DNA of 64,000 bases from JADJVL01 sp046331545 (GTDB lineage Bacteria; Acidobacteriota; Holophagae; Holophagales; Holophagaceae). The notes beneath the pieces were generated by a model, which worked only from the letters and a program-made list of their open reading frames with translations, ran no database searches and had not been told where the DNA came from. Positions 1-8,269 of the stretch are shown one piece after another (positions within the stretch are counted from its first letter, which is position 1; every line of letters starts with the position of its first letter). Location: the NCBI GenBank assembly GCA_046331545.1, contig JAXLQR010000002.1:3224001-3288000 (forward strand), read 5' to 3'. The position numbers were made by a program, and so were the translations under genes.

Positions 1-473
<473 letters not shown>

Positions 474-588
474 GGTGCTCCGCCGAGCACGTGTCCCGAA
501 CTGCCACGGTGTGGCGTACCGACGAGTTCAATGCCCAACGACAAGGCAAGCGGAGCCGAAGGGGTCGCCCTTCCAGGAGCGCCTGAGT

Positions 589-617
589 AAACCGCGTCGC
601 GCCCTTCGACGCGGTTT
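589..617. terminator. Perfect 11-bp hairpin downstream of ruvB
   Basis: AAACCGCGTCG at 589-599 pairs exactly with CGACGCGGTTT at 607-617 around a 7-nt loop (CGCCCTT). The A and T tracts lie inside the stem ends, so on either strand the structure ends in a short T run. It sits about 115 nt after the ruvB stop and could terminate ruvB or, on the other strand, argR read-through. A true U-tract after the stem is missing, so this is a candidate only. Confidence 0.45.
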
Positions 618-819
618 GCGAAGGCGCAAGCGAGCGGAGCGAGCCCGGACGAGGGCCGCGCGGGGATGGGCGAGGCCACGACTCTCGTCCGACCTACAGG
701 CCGGGCCGGAGCTTGGATGGGACGGCCCGCCAGCCCCGGGGTTCCCGTCACTGCTGGGCCCGGGAGCCACCTTGAGATCCCTCCCGGCCATTCCTCCCAC
801 GACGCGCTGCGCGCGTCTG

Positions 820-870
820 GCACCTCGATCTGCGAGCCCCGAAGAGCGCGGGCCTCGCAGATCGAGGTGC
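820..870. repeat. Palindromic element, copy 1 (CACCTCGATCTGCGAG hairpin)
   Basis: The arms at 820-836 and 854-870 are perfectly complementary over 17 bp and enclose a 17-nt loop. The same core recurs at 18839-18889 with a compensated base-pair change (T:A here, C:G there). The shared arms and the covariation indicate a repeated element selected to form a hairpin, resembling REP/BIME-type intergenic palindromes. It follows the end of argR on the minus strand. Confidence 0.7.
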
Positions 871-946
871 TCGAGTGAAAACCTGGTCGGCTCGACTCAT
901 GCCATCGGGTCGGACCGTCCGATGATTTACCTCCAGGGATCCCGCC

Positions 947-1357
947 CTACCGCCCCGCCGTCAGGATCTCCCGGATCTCCTCCTGGACTTCCTTCATCGC
1001 GCTGGAATCCGCCAGGGCGATGAACACGGTGTTGTCCCCCGCCAGCGTCCCCGCGATGGCTTCGTGCTGGGCCTGGTCCAGCAGCTCGGCCATGGCCTGG
1101 GCGAAGCCGGGGGTGGTGGTGAGGACGAGGAGGTTCGGGGGCGCCTCCCTGAGGGTGAAGGCGGGCATGCCCAGGCGCTGGGGCTCCACGCGCTGGTAGC
1201 GGCCTTCGCGCTTCTGGACGCTGAGCTTCTTGAGGTGGCGGGAGAGCGTGCTCTGGGTGAGGTGGAAGCCCTCGTCGGCGAGGCGCTTCAGCAGGGCGAA
1301 CTGGTCCGGGACCTCGTGCTGCTCGATGAGGCGGAGGATCGTCTGGTCGACGGTCAT
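947..1357 (-). CDS. argR: Arginine repressor ArgR
   Basis: Transcriptional regulator of arginine synthesis, active as a hexamer with L-arginine as co-repressor. The protein has 136 residues. The N-terminal winged helix contains the recognition segment STLSRHLKKL, and the C-terminal oligomerisation/arginine-binding domain carries IAGTLAGDNTVFIALAD, corresponding to the conserved GTIAGDDT region. The start at 1357 is preceded by AGGAGG six bases upstream; an in-frame ATG 39 bases further up has no such site. It is divergent from the arg operon, and the 140-bp gap holds ARG-box-like half sites, so it probably represses the operon and possibly itself. Confidence 0.93.
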   Translation of the reverse strand: MTVDQTILRLIEQHEVPDQFALLKRLADEGFHLTQSTLSRHLKKLSVQKREGRYQRVEPQRLGMPAFTLREAPPNLLVLTTTPGFAQAMAELLDQAQHEAIAGTLAGDNTVFIALADSSAMKEVQEEIREILTAGR

Positions 1358-1381
1358 GGCAGGCCTCCTGGGAGGGCAGTC

Positions 1382-1405
1382 TGCATATTCACGCATGAGA
1401 ATGCA
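1382..1405. promoter_or_regulatory. Candidate ARG box upstream of argR
   Basis: An imperfect inverted repeat with outer arms TGCAT at 1382 and ATGCA ending at 1405. The half sites contain TGCATATTC and GAGAATGCA, close to the TGAAT/ATTCA half sites of ArgR operators in other bacteria. It lies 25 bp before the argR start codon, where autoregulation would be expected. This is by resemblance only. Confidence 0.45.
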
Positions 1406-1434
1406 AGAAGACAGGGCCGGATCGAAAAAGTCGG

Positions 1435-1464
1435 TTGACAGGGGCTCGCATGAATGAGCATATT
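1435..1464 (+). promoter_or_regulatory. Probable sigma-70-type promoter of the arg operon
   Basis: TTGACA at 1435-1440 is a perfect -35 hexamer. CATATT at 1459-1464, with an 18-bp spacer, is the best -10 (4 of 6 positions). The spacer itself contains GCATGAATGAGCAT, and a 7-bp inverted repeat follows immediately downstream, so bound ArgR would block polymerase. Predicted transcription would start near 1471, giving a short leader to argD. Confidence 0.55.
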
Positions 1465-1473
1465 ATGCAACTC

Positions 1474-1498
1474 CATGAATGGAATCCCCCAATTCATG
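1474..1498. promoter_or_regulatory. Candidate ARG box at the arg operon transcription start
   Basis: CATGAAT (1474-1480) and ATTCATG (1492-1498) form a perfect 7-bp inverted repeat with an 11-bp spacer. The halves match the TGAAT/ATTCA half sites of ArgR operators. The repeat overlaps the predicted transcription start and reaches the first possible ATG of argD, a classic repressing position. Confidence 0.55.
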
Positions 1499-2674
1499 CA
1501 GCCCTATGCGAACCCCATGACGCCGACCCTCACCCCCGCCCTCCTGCCCACCTACACGCCCTTCCCCTTCGTGCTCAGCCACGGCAAGGGCGACCAGGTC
1601 TTCAGCGAGGACGGCACCGCCTACTGGGATTTCTATGGCGGCCACTGCGTCACCGCCACCGGCCACAGCCACCCGGCGGTGGTGGACGCGATCGCCAAGC
1701 AGGCCGCCCAACTGATCTTCTACTCCGCCGCCGGCGACCTGAAGGTGCGGAGCGCCGCCGCCGAGGCCCTGGTGGCCTTCGCGTCGGGCAGCGGCATGGC
1801 GTCCGCGTTCTTCTGCAACAGCGGCGCCGAGGCCAACGAAAACGCGCTCCTGCTGGCGGCCAAGCTCACCGGCCGGAGCGCCTTCGTCGCCTTCGCAGGG
1901 GGCTGGCACGGCCGCACGCTGCTGGCCCGGTCCGTGAGCGATGACCCCAGGCTCCACGCCGGGCTCCAGGCCCACCTCGCGCCCACCACCTGGCTCCCCT
2001 TCGGCGACCTGGACGCCCTCCAGGCCGCCGACCTCAGCGCCACGGCCGCGGTCATCCTCGAGCCCATCCAGAGCATGTCCGGCATCAGGACTGCCTACCC
2101 GGCCTTCTTCCAGGCCCTGCGGCGGAAGTGCGCCGAGGCGGGCACCCTGCTGATCTTCGACGAAGTCCAGACCGGCGTCGGCCGTCTCGGGACGCCCTTC
2201 GCGGCGGAGTTCTACGGCGTCGAGCCCGACCTGATCACCTCCGCCAAGGGCCTCGCCAGCGGCGTGCCCGTGGGGGCCCTGCTCCTCAGCGCCGACGTCG
2301 CGGCCCAGCTGAAGCCGGGAGACCTCGGCAGCACCTTCGGCGGCGGGCCCCTGGCCATGGCGGCGCTGGTGGCGACGCTGAAGGTCATCCAGGACGAGGG
2401 CCTCATGGCCCGGGCCGCCGCCTGCGCCGCGAAGCTCCGCGAAGGCCTCGAGGACACGGTCGTGCAGCGGGTGAAGGGCGAGGGCCTGCTGCTGGGCCTG
2501 GACGCCGGCGCCTCCGCCCCGGCCCTCAAGAAGCACCTGGAGGCCGCGCGCGTCCTCGTCGGCGCCTCCTCCGACAGCGCCGTCCTGCGGCTCATGCCCC
2601 CCTTGAACCTCAGCGACGCGGCCCTGGACGCCCTGGTGGCCGCCGTCCGATCCTTCCCCGGAGCCACGGCATGA
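1496..2674 (+). CDS. argD: Acetylornithine aminotransferase (class III PLP enzyme)
   Basis: Converts N-acetylglutamate semialdehyde to N-acetylornithine with glutamate as amino donor. It is a class III PLP-dependent aminotransferase of about 392 residues. The pocket motif FCNSGAEANENALLLA lies near residues 106-121, the cofactor aspartate in LLIFDEVQTGVGRLG near 218-232, and the Schiff-base lysine is K251 in SAKGLASGVP. The start is uncertain: ATG codons at 1475, 1496 and 1517 lack a good ribosome site; 1496 or 1517 fits the family N-terminus and the predicted transcription start near 1471. First gene of the arg operon; its stop overlaps the next start (ATGA). Confidence 0.9.
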   Translation: MQPYANPMTPTLTPALLPTYTPFPFVLSHGKGDQVFSEDGTAYWDFYGGHCVTATGHSHPAVVDAIAKQAAQLIFYSAAGDLKVRSAAAEALVAFASGSGMASAFFCNSGAEANENALLLAAKLTGRSAFVAFAGGWHGRTLLARSVSDDPRLHAGLQAHLAPTTWLPFGDLDALQAADLSATAAVILEPIQSMSGIRTAYPAFFQALRRKCAEAGTLLIFDEVQTGVGRLGTPFAAEFYGVEPDLITSAKGLASGVPVGALLLSADVAAQLKPGDLGSTFGGGPLAMAALVATLKVIQDEGLMARAAACAAKLREGLEDTVVQRVKGEGLLLGLDAGASAPALKKHLEAARVLVGASSDSAVLRLMPPLNLSDAALDALVAAVRSFPGATA

Positions 2675-3678
2675 AGCACTTCACCGGCCTCAAGGACCTC
2701 GGCCCCACCGGGCTCGAGGCCGTCCTCGCCCAGGCCGAAGCCTGGAAGGGGACCTTTCCCAGGCACCTCGTGGACCAGCTCCTCGGGATGGTCTTCTTCA
2801 ACCCGTCGCTGCGGACCCGGGCCAGCTTCGAGGCCGTGATGGCCCGGGGCGGCGGCAGCGCCATCGTGCTGGAGGTGGGCAGCGGGGTGTGGAAGCTCGA
2901 GGACCGGGAGGGCGCGGTCATGGACGGCGACCGGGCCGAGCACGTGAAGGAGGCCGTGCCCGTGCTGGCGCGCTTCGTGGACGCGCTCGCGGTGCGCACC
3001 TTCGCCGGCAACGTGGACGACGAGGCCGACCACGCGGACCCGGTGCTGAACGCCTTCCGGAGCCACAGCACCGTCCCCGTGGTGAGCATGGAGAGCGCCC
3101 GGGAGCACCCCTGCCAGGGCCTCGCCGACCTGCTCACGGTGCGGGAAGTCCACGGCGCCACGAAGGGCCTGCCCGTCACCCTCACCTGGGCGCCCCACAT
3201 CAAGCCCCTGCCGAAGGCCGTGCCCAACTCCTTCCTCCTCACCGCCGCCGCCGCCGGCTGCGAGGTGCGGGTGGCCCACCCCGAGGGCTTCGAGCTGCAT
3301 CCTTCGGTGATCGCCGAGGCCGAGGCCTACGCCGCCGCCGCCGGCGGGAAGCTCGTCTTCACCCACGACCAGGACGCCGCCCTGGAGGGCAGCGCCGCGG
3401 TCTATGCCAAGGCCTGGGGACCGGCCACGGCCTCGGGCCTCGGTCCGGACGCCGTGAAGGCCCACCCGGCGTGGCTCACCTCGCGGCGGCACCTGGCGCT
3501 GGCCTCGAAGGACGCCATCTTCCTCCACTGCCTCCCGGTGCGACGCAACGTGGAGGTGTCCGACGGGGTCCTCGACCACCCCAGCTGCCGGGTGGTGGAC
3601 GAGGCGGAGAACCGCTTCCACGTCCAGCGGGCCATCCTCGACGCCCTCCTCAATCCCCAGACTGCCCTCACCCTCTGA
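2671..3678 (+). CDS. argF': N-acetylornithine (or N-succinylornithine) carbamoyltransferase
   Basis: Transfers the carbamoyl group to an N-acylated ornithine, giving N-acylcitrulline, the variant arginine route known from Xanthomonas and Bacteroides. The carbamoyl-phosphate site is SLRTR (46-50) and HPCQGLAD (H146), and HCLPVRRNV is present near the C-terminus. The segment GSGVWKLE with W74 matches the tryptophan of acylornithine enzymes rather than ordinary ornithine carbamoyltransferase. By recalled alignment, the residue that is Glu92 in the Xanthomonas acetyl enzyme and Pro90 in the Bacteroides succinyl enzyme is Ala89 here. The carboxylated lysine (Lys302) is Glu295. Which acyl group is used is therefore open. 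At 335 residues it has the family length. Confidence 0.88.
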   Translation: MKHFTGLKDLGPTGLEAVLAQAEAWKGTFPRHLVDQLLGMVFFNPSLRTRASFEAVMARGGGSAIVLEVGSGVWKLEDREGAVMDGDRAEHVKEAVPVLARFVDALAVRTFAGNVDDEADHADPVLNAFRSHSTVPVVSMESAREHPCQGLADLLTVREVHGATKGLPVTLTWAPHIKPLPKAVPNSFLLTAAAAGCEVRVAHPEGFELHPSVIAEAEAYAAAAGGKLVFTHDQDAALEGSAAVYAKAWGPATASGLGPDAVKAHPAWLTSRRHLALASKDAIFLHCLPVRRNVEVSDGVLDHPSCRVVDEAENRFHVQRAILDALLNPQTALTL

Positions 3679-3690
3679 GCCGGAGCGGCC

Positions 3691-4617
3691 ATGCCCCTCT
3701 CCCCCGATCCCTACGCCACCCTGCGCTCCGCCGCCCAGTACGTGCGGCGCTTCCGGCGCAAGACCTTCGTCGTGAAGCTGGGCGGCGAACTGCTGGAGGA
3801 TCCGGCCGCGCTGAAGGCCGTGGCCGGCCAGCTCGCGCTGCTGTGGAGCTTCTCCATCCGCCTCGTCATCGTCCACGGCGGCGGGGCCGGCCTGGACGAG
3901 GCCTGCGCGGCCTTCGGCATCCCCGTGCGGAAGATCGCGGGGCGGCGGGTCACCAGCCCCGAGGTGCTGGACGCCGCCAAGATGGTCTTCGCCGGCAAGG
4001 CCCACATGGACCTTCTCGCGGGCCTGAAGGCCGCGGGCCTGCCCATCGTGGGCCTCAGCGGCCTGGACGGCGGCCTCGTCGAGGCGCAGCAGCGGCCGCC
4101 GGTCACCGTCACCGACGACGAAGGCCAGGCCCAGGCCGTGGACTTCGGCCTCGTGGGCGACATCCAGGCGGTGGATCCCGCCCTGCTGAACCACCTCCTG
4201 GCGGCGGACTACGTGCCCGTCATCGCGCCGTTGTCCGGCGGTCCCGAGGGGGAGGTCTTCAACACCAACGCCGACACCATCGCCTCCGCGGTGGCAGTGG
4301 CCCTCCAGGCGGAGAAGCTCTTCTTCCTCCTGGACGTGCCCGGCCTCCTGGAGGACAAGGACAAGCCGTCGAGCCTCGTGCCCCTGGCGGACCTCGCGGA
4401 TCTGGACGCCCTGGAGGCCAAGGGCGCCCTGAAGGGCGGCATGCGGCCCAAGATCGAGGCGGCGCGAACGGCGCTGAAGGGCGGCGTGGCGGCGGTGCAC
4501 CTGGTGAGCGGCGTGTCCAAGGACGCCCTGCTCACGGAGGTCTTCACCAACGAAGGCAGCGGGACCATGCTCGTGGTCTCCCACGCGGCCCAGACCGCCG
4601 AGGCCATCCAGCCGTGA
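3691..4617 (+). CDS. argB: Acetylglutamate kinase
   Basis: Phosphorylates N-acetylglutamate, usually the arginine-controlled step. It is a 308-residue amino-acid kinase fold with the N-terminal VVKLGGELLE phosphate loop and VIVHGGGAGLDEAC. It also has the acetylglutamate-binding FNTNADTIASAVAVAL and the C-terminal GGMRPKIEAARTALKGGV loop. It is a free-standing kinase, without the fused acetyltransferase domain seen in xanthomonads, so acetylglutamate must be made by another protein. It follows argF' by 12 bp, and its TGA overlaps the GTG of the next gene. Confidence 0.93.
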   Translation: MPLSPDPYATLRSAAQYVRRFRRKTFVVKLGGELLEDPAALKAVAGQLALLWSFSIRLVIVHGGGAGLDEACAAFGIPVRKIAGRRVTSPEVLDAAKMVFAGKAHMDLLAGLKAAGLPIVGLSGLDGGLVEAQQRPPVTVTDDEGQAQAVDFGLVGDIQAVDPALLNHLLAADYVPVIAPLSGGPEGEVFNTNADTIASAVAVALQAEKLFFLLDVPGLLEDKDKPSSLVPLADLADLDALEAKGALKGGMRPKIEAARTALKGGVAAVHLVSGVSKDALLTEVFTNEGSGTMLVVSHAAQTAEAIQP

Positions 4618-5684
4618 AGCCCGCCGACCTCCTCGAGGCCCTCGTGGCCATCCCCAGCGTCTCCGGCCAGGAGGGCGCCCTCGCGGACGCCCTGCAGGCG
4701 AGGCTGGAGGGGATGGGCTTCGCCGTCGCGCGCAAGGGTCGAAACCTCTGGTTCGAGGTGGGGCAGGGCGCCCCGCGGCTGCTGCTGAACTCCCACCTGG
4801 ACACGGTGCCGCCCTGCGCGGGCTGGACCTCGGACCCCCTCACGCCGGTCTGGTCGGGCACGCGGCTCACGGGCCTCGGCGTCAACGACGCCAAGGGCTG
4901 CGTGGCGGCCATGGTGCTGGCCGCCGCGGCCCTCAAGGCCGATCCGGCCGCCCATCCCGGCGCGGCCGTCTTCGCCTTCACCGCCGAGGAGGAGACCGGC
5001 GGCGCGGGCCTCGGCACGATCCTCGGCGACCTCGGTCCCCTGGACGCGGCCCTCGTGGGCGAGCCCACGGGCCTCGTGCCCTGCCTGGCCCAGCGGGGCA
5101 TGCTCATGCTGCGCTGCGTGGCCAGGGGCGTCTCCGCCCACGTGGCGCATCCGGAGCTGGGCGACAACGCGATCCACAAGGCCGCCCGGGACATCACGAA
5201 GCTGGCCGCGAAGACCTTTGATCCCCATCCCCTGCTGGGCGCGGCCTCGCCCCAGGTGACCACCATCCAGGGCGGCCTCGCGAAGAACCAGCTGCCCGAC
5301 GCCGTGGAGTTCTTCGTGGACGTGCGCACCACGCCGAACCTGGACAACGCGCGGGTCGCGCGGGACCTCGGCGCCGAGCTGGAGAGCGAGGTCCACGTCC
5401 ACAGCGCCCGCTACCTCCCCAAGGCCACGCCGGCGGACCATCCCATCGCGAAGGCCGCCGTGGAGGCCTCCGGCCGCGCGGGCGTCGGCTCGGCCACGGC
5501 CTCGGACTGGGCCTTCCTGGGAGACCTGCCGACGGTGAAGATCGGCCCCGGCGACACCCTGCGCAGCCACCGCCCGGACGAGTGGCTGGACCTCGCCGAG
5601 CTGGAGGGCGGCGCCGCCTTCTACGGCCGCGCGATCCGCGCCTACTTCGCCCATGCCCGTGCCCCGGAGGTGGACCATGCCTGA
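4614..5684 (+). CDS. argE: M20 family deacylase, probable N-acetylcitrulline/acetylornithine deacetylase
   Basis: Zinc-dependent amidohydrolase of 356 residues that removes the N-acyl group in arginine synthesis. The metal ligands are visible: NSHLDTVPP (His, Asp), GVNDAKGC (bridging Asp), TAEEETGG (catalytic Glu pair), VGEPTG (Glu) and a C-terminal His in LRSHRPDEW. Because the neighbouring carbamoyltransferase acts on acylated ornithine, the natural substrate is probably N-acylcitrulline, as in Xanthomonas. The M20 family also includes DapE-like and lysine-pathway LysK enzymes; context favours arginine. It starts at GTG overlapping the argB stop and ends inside the start of argH. Confidence 0.87.
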   Translation: MKPADLLEALVAIPSVSGQEGALADALQARLEGMGFAVARKGRNLWFEVGQGAPRLLLNSHLDTVPPCAGWTSDPLTPVWSGTRLTGLGVNDAKGCVAAMVLAAAALKADPAAHPGAAVFAFTAEEETGGAGLGTILGDLGPLDAALVGEPTGLVPCLAQRGMLMLRCVARGVSAHVAHPELGDNAIHKAARDITKLAAKTFDPHPLLGAASPQVTTIQGGLAKNQLPDAVEFFVDVRTTPNLDNARVARDLGAELESEVHVHSARYLPKATPADHPIAKAAVEASGRAGVGSATASDWAFLGDLPTVKIGPGDTLRSHRPDEWLDLAELEGGAAFYGRAIRAYFAHARAPEVDHA

Positions 5685-7062
5685 GACCCCGCAGGGACAG
5701 CCGCAGGAGGCCGCCCAGCTCTGGGCGAAGGGCCAGGCCCTCGACCCCGCCATCCACGCCTTCACCGTCGGGGAGGACCCCCTCACGGACCTGGCCCTGG
5801 TGCCCCACGACTGCGTGGCCAGCGCCGCGCACGCGCGCATGCTGGCGCGCGCTGGGCTCCTGGACCCGAAGGACGCCGGGGCCCTCGTGGCGGCCCTGCG
5901 GGAGCTTCGGGACCAGGCCCTGGCCGGGCGCTTCGTCATCCTGGCGGAGCAGGAGGACGCCCACACGGCCCTGGAGGCCGCCCTGGTGGCGCGCCTCGGG
6001 GCGGCGGGCAAGCGCATCCACCTGGGGCGCTCCCGCAACGACCAGGTGATCACCGCCCTGCGGCTCCTGATGCGGGAGCGGCTGGCGGAGCTGGCGGACC
6101 TCGCCGCGGGCCTCGCGGAGGCCTTCCTCGCCTTCGCGAAGGCCCACGAGGCCGACGTCCTGCCGGGCTACACCCACCTCCGACCCGCCATGCCCAGCTC
6201 CTTCGGCCAGTGGGCGGGGGCCTTCGCGGAGGGCCTGCTGGAGTGCCTCGCCGACGCGCGGTCCCTGGACGCCAAGCTGGACCGCTGCCCCCTCGGCGCC
6301 GCCGCGGGTTTCGGCGTGCCCCTGCCCATCGACCGCGAGCTGACGGCCAGCCTGCTGGGCTTCTCCGCCGTCCAGCGCAACCCCGTGGACGTCCAGAACT
6401 CCCGGGGCCGCCACGAGCTGGCCCTGCTGCAGTGGATCGGGAACCTCGCGATGGTGCTGGAGAAGTTCCTCTGGGACGTGGCCCTCTACAGCACGCCGGA
6501 GTTCGGCTACCTGGACGTGCCCGAGGGCTTCACCACCGGATCCAGCATCATGCCGCAGAAGCGCAATCCCGACGTGGTGGAGCTGGCCCGGGCCACCTGC
6601 CGCGCCCTGCGGGGCGCGGCCCACACCGTGGAGCAGCTCGCCGGCGGCATGCCCTCCAACTACCACCGGGACTTCCAGCTCCTGAAAAAGCCCCTCCTGG
6701 GCGCCCTGGACGACGCCGCGGCCTGGCTGGCCATCCTCCAGGCCCTGGTGCCGGCCCTGCAGGTGAACGCCGGACGCGCGGCGGAGGCCTGCGGCGACGA
6801 GCTCTACGCCGCCCACGCGGCCTTCCTCCTGGTGAAGGAGGGCTGGACCTTCCGGGACGCCTACCGGGAAGTGGCCGCCGAGATCGCCGCCGGCGCCTTC
6901 CATCCCGACCGCCGGGCCCTGGAGGCCACCCACACCGGCGGCACCGCCAACCTGGCCCTGGACGCCGTCGCCGCCGAGCTGGCGGACCACCGGGCCTGGA
7001 TCGCCCAGCGCCAGGCCGCCCAGGCCGCCTTGGCCCAATCCCTCCTGGAGACGACCCCATGA
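5677..7062 (+). CDS. argH: Argininosuccinate lyase
   Basis: Cleaves argininosuccinate to arginine and fumarate. It has 461 residues of the fumarase/aspartase superfamily. It shows HLGRSRNDQV, the catalytic-histidine region GYTHLRPAMPSS, and the flexible signature loop GSSIMPQKRNPD with its serine. The start at 5677 has GGAGG six bases upstream and overlaps the previous gene by 8 bp; an ATG at 5653 would lengthen the overlap without a ribosome site. It is unusual but not unique that argH precedes argG in the operon. Confidence 0.95.
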   Translation: MPETPQGQPQEAAQLWAKGQALDPAIHAFTVGEDPLTDLALVPHDCVASAAHARMLARAGLLDPKDAGALVAALRELRDQALAGRFVILAEQEDAHTALEAALVARLGAAGKRIHLGRSRNDQVITALRLLMRERLAELADLAAGLAEAFLAFAKAHEADVLPGYTHLRPAMPSSFGQWAGAFAEGLLECLADARSLDAKLDRCPLGAAAGFGVPLPIDRELTASLLGFSAVQRNPVDVQNSRGRHELALLQWIGNLAMVLEKFLWDVALYSTPEFGYLDVPEGFTTGSSIMPQKRNPDVVELARATCRALRGAAHTVEQLAGGMPSNYHRDFQLLKKPLLGALDDAAAWLAILQALVPALQVNAGRAAEACGDELYAAHAAFLLVKEGWTFRDAYREVAAEIAAGAFHPDRRALEATHTGGTANLALDAVAAELADHRAWIAQRQAAQAALAQSLLETTP

Positions 7063-8261
7063 AGAAAGTCCTCCTCGCCTTCAGCGGAGGCCTCGACACC
7101 TCCTATTGCGTGGTCTGGCTCAAGGAGCGCGGCTGGGAGGTCCACACCGTCACCGTGGACACCGGCGGCTTCTCGGCCGGGGAGCTGGCCCGCATCGAGG
7201 CCCTCTCCCCAAAGCTGGGCGCGGCCTCCCACACCACCGCCGACGCCAAGGCCGAGCTGTGGGACGGCTACCTGCGCTTCCTGGTCTACGGCAACGTGCT
7301 GCGGGGCAGCCTCTACCCCTTGAGCGTCAGCGCGGAGCGCGTGGCCCAGGCCGCGAAGACCGTGGAGGTGGCGCGGTCCCTGGGCGTCCAGGCCCTGGCC
7401 CACGGTTCCACGGGTGCCGGCAACGACCAGGTGCGCTTCGACGTGGCCTTCTCGGCCCTGGCCCCGGACCTGGAGCTCATCACGCCCATCCGCCAGCTCT
7501 CGCCGAGCCGGGCGGAGGAGCGGGCCTTCCTCGCGGAGAAGGGCTTCGACTTCCCGGAGAAGGTGGAGGCCTACAGCGTGAACGAGGGCATGTGGGGCAC
7601 CAGCGTCGGCGGGCGCGAGACCCTCGATCCCTGGTCCTCCCTGCCGGAGGCGGCCTTCCCCGGTGGCGCCGTGGATCCGTCCCTGCCCGACAAGACCCTG
7701 GTGATCGGCTTCGAGAAGGGTGTGCCCTCGAGCCTGGAGGGCGAGGCCCTGGACCCCGTGGCCCTGGTGGCGGAGCTGAACGCCATCGGCGGCGCCTACG
7801 GCATCGGCCGGGGCGTGCACCTGGGTGACACCATCCTGGGCATCAAGGGCCGGGTTGGCTTCGAGGCCCCGGCGGCCCACCTGCTGATCCAGGCCCACCG
7901 GGAGCTGGAGAAGCTGGTGCTCTCGGGCAAGCAGCTCTTCTGGAAGGAGAGCCTCGGCAACCTCTACGGCGCGCTCCTCCACGAGGGCGCCTTCCTGGAT
8001 CCCCTGGCCCGGGACCTGGAGGCCTTCCTGGAATCCTCCCAGGCCACCGTCACCGGCGAGGTGCGCCTCACCCTGCGGCCCCGCAGCGCCTTCGTGGAGG
8101 GCGTGCGCTCGCCCTTCGCGCTGATGGATCCCTCCGTCGCCGCCTACGGCGAAGGGAGCCGCGCGTGGACCGGCGCCGAGGCCGCCTGCTACGCCAAGAT
8201 CTTCGGCGTGCCCCAGGTGCTGTCGCTCAAGGCCCGCAAGGCCCTGGCCAGCCAGGCGTAG
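7059..8261 (+). CDS. argG: Argininosuccinate synthase
   Basis: ATP-dependent joining of citrulline and aspartate. It has 400 residues, the usual length. The N-terminal AFSGGLDTS pyrophosphatase loop binds ATP; GSTGAGNDQVRFD is the signature second motif (commonly GCTGKGNDQVRFE). ATG overlaps the argH stop by 4 bp (ATGA), implying translational coupling. Confidence 0.95.
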   Translation: MKKVLLAFSGGLDTSYCVVWLKERGWEVHTVTVDTGGFSAGELARIEALSPKLGAASHTTADAKAELWDGYLRFLVYGNVLRGSLYPLSVSAERVAQAAKTVEVARSLGVQALAHGSTGAGNDQVRFDVAFSALAPDLELITPIRQLSPSRAEERAFLAEKGFDFPEKVEAYSVNEGMWGTSVGGRETLDPWSSLPEAAFPGGAVDPSLPDKTLVIGFEKGVPSSLEGEALDPVALVAELNAIGGAYGIGRGVHLGDTILGIKGRVGFEAPAAHLLIQAHRELEKLVLSGKQLFWKESLGNLYGALLHEGAFLDPLARDLEAFLESSQATVTGEVRLTLRPRSAFVEGVRSPFALMDPSVAAYGEGSRAWTGAEAACYAKIFGVPQVLSLKARKALASQA

Positions 8262-8269
8262 GAGGAGCC

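Larger units (their letters stand above)
474..946. other. Non-coding, hairpin-rich intergenic region between ruvB and argR
   Basis: No convincing gene is present: open frames here lack recognisable protein motifs and overlap on both strands. The stretch contains a perfect 11-bp-stem hairpin, a 17-bp-stem palindromic element and a short palindrome around 911-923 (TCGGAC-C-GTCCGA). It also carries GC-rich text (GGCAAGCGGAG) that resembles the other repeat-rich gap at 18313-19015. It lies between two converging genes, so transcription termination is one plausible role. Confidence 0.6.

Noticed and set aside
2212..4584. Antisense 790-codon open frame across argD-argF'-argB
   Set aside because: Same mirror-frame artefact; no family motif, and it spans three independent plus-strand genes.
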